From the IMG/VR virus record IMGVR_UViG_3300046387_000250, positions 1 to 35,112 of that record: 35,112 nt of DNA; one strand, given 5' to 3'. Made by a program: the position numbers and the translations under genes. Every line of letters begins with the position of its first letter. The first letter of the stretch is position 1. Shown piece by piece: positions 1 through 5,000 of the stretch. This stretch comes from a virus. The notes under the pieces are model-generated. The model worked only from the letters and a program-made list of their open reading frames with translations. It did no database searches and had not been told where the DNA came from.

Positions 1-1
1 G

Positions 2-199
2 GATAAGACTTTTCTCGACCCTGAGACCAACAGCGACCGGCTGTATTGTGTTAAGCGCAGTGGTATCCTTGAGTCTGATAACTTTGACCTTGAGGGCATC
101 GAAGAAATTAACCTCGACACGTATCTACAACGACTACGCTGGGAGCCGCCGATAGAAGAAGACCTTGAGCTTCTTGATGAACTAGAACTACCTGACTAA
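2..199 (+). CDS. 3' end of a tail-region gene (5'-truncated)
   Basis: This open frame enters from the left edge and ends at the TAA at 197-199, leaving 65 codons. The visible part is very acidic towards its end (many Glu, Asp and Leu in the last 20 residues) and no domain is recognisable. It overlaps the next start by one base, so it is translated in the same operon. If the window is a circular map, base 1 completes the split codon at the right edge and this frame becomes the C-terminus of the gene that starts at 34259. That would give a protein of about 350 residues. The frame matches exactly, but one join in three would match by chance. Confidence 0.6.
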   Translation, partial: DKTFLDPETNSDRLYCVKRSGILESDNFDLEGIEEINLDTYLQRLRWEPPIEEDLELLDELELPD

Positions 200-531
200 T
201 GGACCCTGACGCACCCTTAACTGACATTGAGCAATCCCGAGCCGACACTGGCTTTAGATACTATGTCGTTCAACCTGACGAACTCTACACGGGACTTGTT
301 GAAGCCGTAGATGCTGACAGGGGCTATCCGAATTTCAACACGTTCACGGGCCTACCTCCTGTAGAAAACCTTTCCGAAGCTACCGACGGTAGCGGACGAC
401 TCATAGCCATCGACTGTTGGAGATTCACCGCTAACGATGATGCGATGCTTGAGGGGGCGGAAGGTGTCCAAGAGCTTACTCAGTTAGAGTTCCTGGCGAT
501 AAAGCCTAAGCCTCAAAACGAGATGGAGTAA
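199..531 (+). CDS. Hypothetical protein at the end of the tail-fibre region
   Basis: This 110-residue acidic protein is not recognised. It has no signal peptide, membrane segment or obvious repeat. Its start overlaps the stop of the upstream tail-region frame (TAATG), and its own stop overlaps the start of the holin-like gene in the same way. It is therefore translationally coupled on both sides. The position between receptor-binding-type tail genes and the lysis cassette suggests a small tail accessory or chaperone protein, but this is inferred from position only. The coding call rests on the clean overlaps and the lack of any competing frame. Confidence 0.7.
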   Translation: MDPDAPLTDIEQSRADTGFRYYVVQPDELYTGLVEAVDADRGYPNFNTFTGLPPVENLSEATDGSGRLIAIDCWRFTANDDAMLEGAEGVQELTQLEFLAIKPKPQNEME

Positions 532-710
532 TGAACAACCATCATTTGACGCATCCGATCACAGGAATGATAGCCAGCTCATGGTCAGCAATCTCGGCTT
601 ATTTTGACTACTTTGAAATGGCTGTTGGTTTTATCTCAGCAGTAATAGCTCTTTTAATTGGGATACTTTCTCTAATAAACCAATGGCGGAGGTTTAAAAA
701 AGGCGAATGA
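531..710 (+). CDS. Class II-like holin (T7 gp17.5-like)
   Basis: A 59-residue protein with a polar N-terminus, one strong membrane segment at about residues 29-49 (rich in Ile, Leu, Ala, Val) and a short basic tail with Arg-Arg and Lys-Lys. A weaker amphipathic stretch lies at about 13-25. This size and arrangement match small T7-type holins, which form lesions in the inner membrane and release the endolysin. It starts on the stop codon of the upstream gene and its stop overlaps the next start (ATGA at 707-710), so it is the first gene of a four-gene lysis cassette. The holin function is inferred from topology and neighbours. The membrane segment itself is clear. Confidence 0.7.
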   Translation: MNNHHLTHPITGMIASSWSAISAYFDYFEMAVGFISAVIALLIGILSLINQWRRFKKGE

Positions 711-907
711 TGAAGCTTTTGACAGCAGCGCTTCAAGCCTATGTCGCTTATACAAACTTAAAACTGAGGAGATATATTGATGACCTGGAAGACGAAATTG
801 ATAAGCTGGCTAGCGTTGGTGATGCTGCTTCCGTCTTGCGGATTGAACGGCTCTCAAAAAGAATTAAACGCGAGCAGCTACGATCCTCCGGTGATAACCC
901 TGACTGA
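707..907 (+). CDS. Possible inner-membrane spanin or short coiled-coil lysis protein
   Basis: A 66-residue protein with a weakly hydrophobic N-terminus (residues 3-17, LLTAALQAYVAYTNL) followed by a strongly charged helical region with heptad-like spacing (about 20-60). Inner-membrane spanins of the Rz type have an N-terminal membrane anchor and a periplasmic coiled coil. This is a very short version and its anchor is weak. The next gene, which looks like an outer-membrane spanin lipoprotein, begins inside it in another frame, as Rz1 does relative to Rz. The start overlaps the holin stop. It could instead be an unrelated cytoplasmic helical protein. Confidence 0.5.
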   Translation: MMKLLTAALQAYVAYTNLKLRRYIDDLEDEIDKLASVGDAASVLRIERLSKRIKREQLRSSGDNPD

Positions 908-1010
908 TGGCCGGCTTTATACATTTCAAGAGGTTTCGATGATTGGTAGAGGCCAGAAGTATTATAGTCAGTATGTCTGGCAACGTGCATTAATTACCGG
1001 ACAGAAATGA
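780..1010 (+). CDS. Putative outer-membrane spanin lipoprotein (Rz1-like)
   Basis: A 76-residue product with a lipoprotein signal: a basic N-terminus (Lys-Thr-Lys), a hydrophobic core (LISWLALVML) and a lipobox ending LPSC at about residues 17-20. The mature part is about 57 residues. I prefer the ATG at 780 over the TTG at 777; a GAGGAG stretch lies about 11 nt upstream. About 130 nt overlap the upstream coiled-coil gene in a different frame, and the stop overlaps the endolysin start (ATGA at 1007-1010). A lipoprotein embedded in the frame before an endolysin fits the outer-membrane half of a two-component spanin. The lipobox is seen directly; the lysis role is inferred. Confidence 0.65.
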   Translation: MTWKTKLISWLALVMLLPSCGLNGSQKELNASSYDPPVITLTDGRLYTFQEVSMIGRGQKYYSQYVWQRALITGQK

Positions 1011-1612
1011 AATCAATATTTAAAAAGCTAATAGCTATCTTCTCGCGCAAACCAAAGCCGAGGATCAAGAAGGTATTGATTTGTGTGGGCCACTCTAGAA
1101 TGGGCGATAAAGGCGCTGTGAGCCGAGGCAACGTCAGTGAGTGGGCTTATAATCAATACGTGGCTGAAAAGCTACGAGAGAAGCTTACAGAGCGTTCTAT
1201 ATCATCAACAGTTATTTCCGAGACTCCATTTAAAAGCTATCACAAATCCTGCTCGTATTTAGCTGAACAATCTTGGGGGTTTGATTGCGTGATTGAACTT
1301 CATTTTAATTGTCATAGTCCTAGTGCTAACGGGTTTGAATATCTGTATTGCGCCGGAAGTAAAGAAGGACAGAAATTAGCAGAGGCATTTCGTAAAATCC
1401 ACTCGGAGGTTGTGCCAGGTCAGAAGGATAGAGGCGTTAAGGCGATTAGCCAAGGAGGTAGAGGTTACAGGTTCTTATCAAAGACAAAGCCACCTGCCGC
1501 TATACTGGAGCCGTTTTTTGCTAGCAATGCCAAGGAGTGGGTTTTATTTGACGGGATGGAGTCAGAGCTAGCTCAAATCTACTGCGATGCTTTAGTTGAT
1601 TACTTGGCCTAA
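1007..1612 (+). CDS. Endolysin: N-acetylmuramoyl-L-alanine amidase (Amidase_3 type)
   Basis: A 201-residue zinc amidase that should cut the bond between N-acetylmuramic acid and L-alanine in peptidoglycan. The family's zinc ligands and catalytic Glu are visible in order: His29 in VGHS, Glu45 in NVSEWAYN, His99 in ELHFNCH and Glu168 in ILEPFF. The N-terminus is short and basic-amphipathic (about residues 1-20), with no cleavable signal, so export should rely on the holin. It is the last gene of the lysis cassette. Its stop abuts the oligo-A that forms the U-tract of a leftward terminator, so it converges with the only leftward gene. No separate wall-binding domain is visible. Confidence 0.92.
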   Translation: MKSIFKKLIAIFSRKPKPRIKKVLICVGHSRMGDKGAVSRGNVSEWAYNQYVAEKLREKLTERSISSTVISETPFKSYHKSCSYLAEQSWGFDCVIELHFNCHSPSANGFEYLYCAGSKEGQKLAEAFRKIHSEVVPGQKDRGVKAISQGGRGYRFLSKTKPPAAILEPFFASNAKEWVLFDGMESELAQIYCDALVDYLA

Positions 1613-1640
1613 AAAAAGAGCGGAGCAATTAAGCCCCGCC
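1611..1640 (-). terminator. Rho-independent terminator of the leftward gene
   Basis: Read on the minus strand, GCGGGGC (1639-1633) and GCTCCGC (1626-1620) form a 7-bp stem with one G-U pair and a 6-nt loop. TCTTTTTTT follows (1619-1611). On the plus strand the stem has an A-C mismatch and no U-tract follows, so the terminator is directional and serves the gene at 1662-1904. Confidence 0.75.
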
Positions 1641-1661
1641 CTTACGGTTAAGGTGAAGATG

Positions 1662-1904
1662 CTATTTGTTCTGAAAGGAAAAGCCAGAAAATGGAACTGA
1701 ACCTCCATTAAGCTCCATGTCATATTTTTGCAAATCGTAAATAATGTTTAACACATCATTAATGTTTGCAAGTCGGTTCCCCATGTGAAGAGTCACATTG
1801 CGATTAACTATAGATTGGACTCTTCGCGCAATTTCACGGCTACGGTCATAACTTTTTTTCATTGCGAGGGCATCTTTGTCTATTTTGGTTTTTTGGTTTT
1901 GCAC
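1662..1904 (-). CDS. Lone leftward gene, possible early regulator
   Basis: An 80-residue protein if the GTG at 1904 is used, or 66 residues from the ATG at 1862; neither start has a clear Shine-Dalgarno site. The product is basic at first and mostly helical, with no recognised family and no convincing helix-turn-helix. Reality is supported by context. A near-consensus sigma70 promoter lies upstream on the same strand (TTGACA, 17 nt, TATTGT) and a clean terminator with a U-tract lies directly downstream. It is the only leftward gene I can support, and it faces away from the early operon. That is the place of a repressor or other decision gene, but the role is inferred from position only. Confidence 0.7.
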   Translation of the reverse strand: MQNQKTKIDKDALAMKKSYDRSREIARRVQSIVNRNVTLHMGNRLANINDVLNIIYDLQKYDMELNGGSVPFSGFSFQNK

Positions 1905-1929
1905 TTTTGTGGTTTAATTAGTGGTTAGC

Positions 1930-1950
1930 GCCGGCCTTTTTCCTGCCGAC
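1930..1950 (-). other. Hairpin in the leader of the leftward gene
   Basis: On the minus strand GTCGGC (1950-1945) pairs with GCCGGC (1935-1930) around a 9-nt A-rich loop, with one U-G pair. It lies at the predicted 5' end of the leftward transcript, so it could protect the RNA end or act in control. Confidence 0.4.
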
Positions 1951-1956
1951 AAAAAG

Positions 1957-1985
1957 ACAATACGATAAAGAAATATAATTGTCAA
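1957..1985 (-). promoter_or_regulatory. Leftward sigma70-type promoter
   Basis: On the minus strand a perfect TTGACA (1985-1980) is followed by exactly 17 nt and TATTGT (1962-1957, four of six matches to TATAAT). Transcription should start near 1950, about 46 nt before the GTG at 1904. This is the best -35 match I found in any intergenic gap. Confidence 0.65.
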
Positions 1986-2050
1986 CTATTTTATTTTACC
2001 TTTAAGTATAAGGGTTGTGGCACCTAATTAAAATAATTTAAGAAATTTAT

Positions 2051-2078
2051 TTGACTCGGTTCTATTTTTGACTAGGTT
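2051..2078 (+). promoter_or_regulatory. Candidate rightward early promoter
   Basis: TTGACT at 2051-2056 is followed by 16 nt and a weak -10 TAGGTT (2073-2078). TTGACT recurs 17 nt further on at 2068. The predicted start near 2086 would begin the early operon that opens at 2110. The -35 is good and the -10 poor, so this may be an activated promoter. Confidence 0.35.
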
Positions 2079-2085
2079 TCATTTA

Positions 2086-2100
2086 TCAGCGCAAAGCTGA
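2086..2100 (+). promoter_or_regulatory. Palindromic operator candidate before the RHH gene
   Basis: TCAGC and GCTGA form a perfect inverted repeat around GCAAA. It lies between the candidate early promoter and the ATG at 2110. Small ribbon-helix-helix proteins often repress their own operon by binding such palindromes, so autoregulation is plausible. It could also be a simple 5-bp RNA hairpin. Confidence 0.4.
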
Positions 2101-2109
2101 CCTAAAAAA

Positions 2110-2238
2110 ATGAAACTAATACAAGTTGACCAAGAGACACATCAGGCACTTAAGGTGCTTGCCGTCACCAAGGGAGTAAGCCTTAAAGACTTAGTCCAGA
2201 ACCTGCTTAGCAAAGCATTAAAAGGAGCAAGAAAATGA
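2110..2238 (+). CDS. Ribbon-helix-helix (Arc/CopG-like) DNA-binding protein
   Basis: A 42-residue protein. It begins with a short strand (KLIQVDQET), then a helix (HQALKVLAVTKG), a turn, and a second helix beginning at the SLKDLVQNLL stretch. This is the compact RHH plan, in which two chains pair their N-terminal strands to enter the DNA major groove. It is the first gene of the early operon, its stop overlaps the next ATG (ATGA at 2235-2238), and a palindrome lies just upstream. It is likely a transcriptional regulator of its own operon or of the divergent leftward gene. The fold call is from the sequence pattern; the target is inferred. Confidence 0.7.
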   Translation: MKLIQVDQETHQALKVLAVTKGVSLKDLVQNLLSKALKGARK

Positions 2239-2492
2239 AAGAGCTTATGATTGGAGCTGCGATTTTTCTTAGTCTTTCCACGCTCGTTATGTGGGTGTTC
2301 GCCTCATCTCGCGCTGTGGAGAAGGCTCGCATTCAAGAGATGGCTCACAAGCTGTATCTTCGCCCTAATTTTGAGCTTCTTGAAATTAAGGAGCTTTTAA
2401 TCGGAGGATACTATGAGCTAGACCAATACGAAGTAAACGAGCGGATTGAGGCTATCAATATCGCCTTAAACGCAAAACAAAGGACATATTAA
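2235..2492 (+). CDS. Small single-span membrane protein
   Basis: An 85-residue protein with an N-terminal membrane segment at about residues 5-24 (LMIGAAIFLSLSTLVMWVFA), followed by a charged cytoplasmic-type helical domain. It has a strong Shine-Dalgarno site (AAGGAG about 8 nt before the ATG) and overlaps the RHH gene by 4 nt. No family is recognised. Early small membrane proteins in phages often alter host membrane functions or exclude other phages, but nothing in the sequence proves that here. Confidence 0.65.
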   Translation: MKELMIGAAIFLSLSTLVMWVFASSRAVEKARIQEMAHKLYLRPNFELLEIKELLIGGYYELDQYEVNERIEAINIALNAKQRTY

Positions 2493-2493
2493 A

Positions 2494-2685
2494 ATGGACA
2501 TTTACGAAGAGGGTAAAAAGTCAGCTTTAATCAAAGAAGCTGAGCGAAAAGCCAGATACGCCCCTAGCGCTCGCTGGGACGCCATAGAAGCTGGAGTCTC
2601 CAGAATCAGGGCTAATGAGACAGAAGAATACAAAGCGGCGCGAGAGCGCGATTACGCGCAAGCCAGAAAGAATCTAGGGCTATGA
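2494..2685 (+). CDS. Small charged early protein
   Basis: A 63-residue, highly charged, Ala/Arg/Glu/Lys-rich protein that should be almost all helix. It starts 1 nt after the upstream stop, with AAAGGA about 9 nt before the ATG, and its stop overlaps the next start (ATGA). It is not recognised. The amphipathic repeats could support a coiled coil or nucleic-acid contact. It is kept as a gene because of the perfect packing in the operon. Confidence 0.6.
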   Translation: MDIYEEGKKSALIKEAERKARYAPSARWDAIEAGVSRIRANETEEYKAARERDYAQARKNLGL

Positions 2686-2915
2686 CTATTGAGCAACACC
2701 AAACCTACTTTGAGGAAGTTAAAAAACTGGTATACGATCAAATTAATTACCTTAAAGGATTTAGGGGAAACAGTTTTTACGATCAAAATTCCAAGCCAAG
2801 CTTGAAGCCAAACATTGAGCCTGATGATGAAGAGCTAGCTGAGTTAGCTTATATTTCATTAGGTTTAGGTGAGCAGAGGTTTTTGCCATCAACCAGATAC
2901 GGATCACGATTATGA
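2682..2915 (+). CDS. Hypothetical early protein
   Basis: A 77-residue protein with a helical, mixed-charge N-terminal half, an acidic patch (PDDEELAEL) and a basic end. It is not recognised. It overlaps both neighbours by 4 nt (ATGA junctions), which is the main support for its being translated. An opposite-strand frame of 113 codons overlies this gene and its neighbour but lacks promoter and context, so I treat that as a shadow. Confidence 0.6.
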   Translation: MTIEQHQTYFEEVKKLVYDQINYLKGFRGNSFYDQNSKPSLKPNIEPDDEELAELAYISLGLGEQRFLPSTRYGSRL

Positions 2916-3106
2916 AATCAACACAAAAGCGCCAGATATTAACGCACTTAGAAAACGGCGGGAGCCTTACTACAATTGCGGCATTTAAACAATTTGGATG
3001 CACCAGATTGGCTGCACGGGTCTTAGACCTACGCCGCGATGGGCATCCAGTCAAATCAGAGCGAATCAGCGTGAACGGAAAACACGTTTCAAAATATTCC
3101 ATTTAA
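2912..3106 (+). CDS. Winged-helix DNA-binding protein
   Basis: A 64-residue protein with the plan of a common small phage helix-turn-helix family. The first helix is KRQILTHLENG. SLTTIAAFKQFG and CTRLAARVLDLRRDG form the helix-turn-helix, and a basic wing with KSERISVNGKHVSKY follows. Such proteins bind DNA and often sit in recombination or replication operons. It overlaps the upstream gene by 4 nt and lies 4 nt before the Bet gene. The recognition helix is visible; the target is unknown. Confidence 0.75.
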   Translation: MKSTQKRQILTHLENGGSLTTIAAFKQFGCTRLAARVLDLRRDGHPVKSERISVNGKHVSKYSI

Positions 3107-3110
3107 CGAC

Positions 3111-3761
3111 ATGAAACACGAAATTACAGAAAAAAAGGGCAATGCTTTACAGGAGCTTGCGGAGAGACTTGGCAGTAACTCAAAGAGGACCGCTGAAATA
3201 CTAAAGGCTACAGCTTTTAAGAACTGCAAAAATGATGAGCAGTTTGCCAGCCTAGTAATCGTAGCTAACACCTACGGGCTAAACCCTTTATTAAAAGAGC
3301 TTTACGCTTTTCCTGGCAAGGGCGGGGAGATTGTCCCAATTGTCAGCATTGACGGCTGGCTTCGGATTATTAATGACCATCCAGAGATGAATGGCATGAG
3401 CGAGGAGTGGGCTGAAGACGGTAGCTGGTGTGAGATCAAGATCCACCGGAAGGATCGCGAGCATCCGACTACTCATCGTGAATACTTGGAAGAAGTTAAG
3501 CGTAACACCGAACCTTGGAAACAGCACCCTCGCCGGATGCTTAAATGGAAGGCCATAATTCAATGTGGGCGCGTAGCCTTTGGATTTGGGGGAATTCACG
3601 ATGAAGACGAGGGCCGCGACATCGCCGGTTTCCGTGACGTAACGCCGGCTTCTCCGGTTACAAGAGTTCGCGAAATCGCGGTTGATCCTTTTGAGGATGT
3701 AATTGAGACAGATGTTGAGCCGGACACTGAGGATTTGTTTAGTCAGGAGGTATCGAAATGA
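3111..3761 (+). CDS. bet: Single-strand annealing recombinase, RecT/Redbeta (Bet) family
   Basis: A 216-residue protein with the Bet family core. LVIVANTYGLNPLLKELYAFP (about residues 46-66) is followed by the EIVPIVSIDGWLRIINDHP segment (about 72-90) and a later segment with KWKAIIQCGRVAFGFGG. Family members bind single-stranded DNA and anneal complementary strands during recombination and end repair. The acidic C-terminal tail after about residue 180 resembles the tail that contacts SSB or the partner exonuclease. Its stop overlaps the start of a YqaJ-type exonuclease by 4 nt, so the two are made together as a two-part recombination system like lambda Red. Confidence 0.92.
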   Translation: MKHEITEKKGNALQELAERLGSNSKRTAEILKATAFKNCKNDEQFASLVIVANTYGLNPLLKELYAFPGKGGEIVPIVSIDGWLRIINDHPEMNGMSEEWAEDGSWCEIKIHRKDREHPTTHREYLEEVKRNTEPWKQHPRRMLKWKAIIQCGRVAFGFGGIHDEDEGRDIAGFRDVTPASPVTRVREIAVDPFEDVIETDVEPDTEDLFSQEVSK

Positions 3762-4399
3762 TCGTCCATGACGACATCAAGCAAGGCTCGGAAGCGTGGG
3801 AGCAGATCAGGCTCGGGAGGGCTACGGCTTCACAGGCTAGCAATATCCTGACTCCTACCGGCAAGCTATCAACCAGTCGTATTAAATACGCTCGGAAGCT
3901 AGCGCGAGAATGCCGTGTGAGCGATCCTATGGTGTTTGCTGGGAACAAGTTCACTGACTGGGGTAACGACCATGAGAACAAGGCTAGGGAGCTGTTTGAG
4001 TCGATGATGGGCTACCAAGTCACCGAGGTTGGGTTTGTTACTCGCAACGACAAGATTATCGGATGCTCGCCGGACGGCTTAATCATGGATGAAAATGGGA
4101 ACTATGACATGGGCTTGGAGATAAAATGTCCACAAGTAGATAAGCATACTGAGTATCTCATGGAGGCAGTGTTACCAAAGGAATACAAGCTTCAAGTCCA
4201 TTGGAGCATGGCCGTCACCGGCATTAAGACATGGTGGTTTATGAGCTATTTCCCTGAGACCAATCCTCTCATCATTAAGGTTCAAGCTGACGAGTTCACT
4301 GATCTTGTCTCACGCGCACAAGATGATTTTATTCCAGAATATAAAGAGGTAGCTGAGCAGGTCAAGGAGGCTTTATTTGGAAAGGTGGTAATTCGATGA
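3758..4399 (+). CDS. Phage 5'-3' exonuclease, YqaJ/lambda-Exo family
   Basis: A 213-residue PD-(D/E)XK nuclease. It shows the family N-terminus (QGSEAWEQIRLGRATAS, with the SxxxxIL pattern), WGNDHENKARELFE with Glu73, SPDGL with Asp106, and EIKCP with Glu121 and Lys123 as the catalytic set. It should digest one strand of duplex DNA from 5' ends and pass the 3' single strand to Bet. It has a strong ribosome site (CAGGAGG about 7 nt before the ATG) within the Bet gene end. The length is normal for the family. A TGTCCACAAGT string at 4127-4137 recurs in the proposed origin. Confidence 0.92.
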   Translation: MIVHDDIKQGSEAWEQIRLGRATASQASNILTPTGKLSTSRIKYARKLARECRVSDPMVFAGNKFTDWGNDHENKARELFESMMGYQVTEVGFVTRNDKIIGCSPDGLIMDENGNYDMGLEIKCPQVDKHTEYLMEAVLPKEYKLQVHWSMAVTGIKTWWFMSYFPETNPLIIKVQADEFTDLVSRAQDDFIPEYKEVAEQVKEALFGKVVIR

Positions 4400-4698
4400 C
4401 TATTGCAATGAAAAACCTAGTTGAATCCGAAAGGTGGAGGCGAGCAGGTGTTTCAACATATTACCGAAAGTCTTTGGTTTTAGCTGCTGTTTGTGAACCT
4501 GGCATATCAACCGATGATCTGGCCGCTGTAGTAGGAACGACTCGCGGCTGCATTAACACAGCGGTTAGCCATCTTGCTAAGAAAAACCTGCTTCGGAAAG
4601 AGCTGATTAAATCAACTAAGCTTGGCGAGCCGAGGAAGATTAGGATCTACCCTACTCCTTACGCTAAAGATCTAGCAAACATTATCGAAACAGTATGA
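4396..4698 (+). CDS. Winged-helix (MarR-like) DNA-binding protein
   Basis: A 100-residue protein with a winged-helix core. A helix LVLAAVCEPG is followed by ISTDDLAAVVGTTRGCINTA as the helix-turn-helix, then VSHLAKKNLLRKEL and a basic wing with GEPRKIRIYP. This matches MarR/ArsR-style folds used in many small phage regulators. It overlaps the exonuclease and the next nuclease gene by 4 nt each. It may regulate the operon or help load recombination or replication proteins; the sequence does not decide. Confidence 0.7.
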   Translation: MTIAMKNLVESERWRRAGVSTYYRKSLVLAAVCEPGISTDDLAAVVGTTRGCINTAVSHLAKKNLLRKELIKSTKLGEPRKIRIYPTPYAKDLANIIETV

Positions 4699-5000
4699 CA
4701 CGCTACGCTAAACGGGTGGACGCCAATCACTCAGAAGTGGTTGCGGAGTTTAAGGAGCTTCTGCCCGAGGCTAGCGTATTTGATTTATCGGGCGCTGGCA
4801 GGGGCATTCCTGACATCCTCGTAGGCTTGAATGGGTTTAACTACCTGTTTGAGATCAAGGACGGCTCCAAGCCCCCTAGCGCTCGTAAATTAACTAAGGC
4901 TCAACAGGAGCTGCACTCGACCTGGCAAGGTCAAATATGCGTAATCCACAACGCCGGCCAGATGCTGGCAGAAATTGCGAAAACACAAAACAAAAAATGA
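4695..5000 (+). CDS. VRR-NUC-like nuclease (PD-(D/E)XK fold)
   Basis: A 101-residue protein with a minimal nuclease core: GIPDILVG with Asp40, LFEIKDG with Glu53 and Lys55, and a following helix KLTKAQQELH with the family's glutamines. A possible helper Glu lies near residue 14. Stand-alone VRR-NUC domains in phages are thought to cleave structured DNA such as Holliday junctions, which would fit the Bet/exonuclease pair next door. It overlaps the following gene by 4 nt (ATGA at 4997-5000). The catalytic motif is clear; the substrate is inferred from family members. Confidence 0.82.
   Translation: MTRYAKRVDANHSEVVAEFKELLPEASVFDLSGAGRGIPDILVGLNGFNYLFEIKDGSKPPSARKLTKAQQELHSTWQGQICVIHNAGQMLAEIAKTQNKK

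Noticed and set aside
2761-3102. Leftward frame of 113 codons over the early operon
   Set aside because: It lies opposite two well-packed rightward genes, including a recognised winged-helix gene, and has no promoter, ribosome site or family features.
4937-4996. Earlier in-frame start for the replisome-organiser gene
   Set aside because: It would add 20 residues that overlap the end of the VRR-NUC gene. The ATG at 4997 gives the ATGA junction used by most neighbours.
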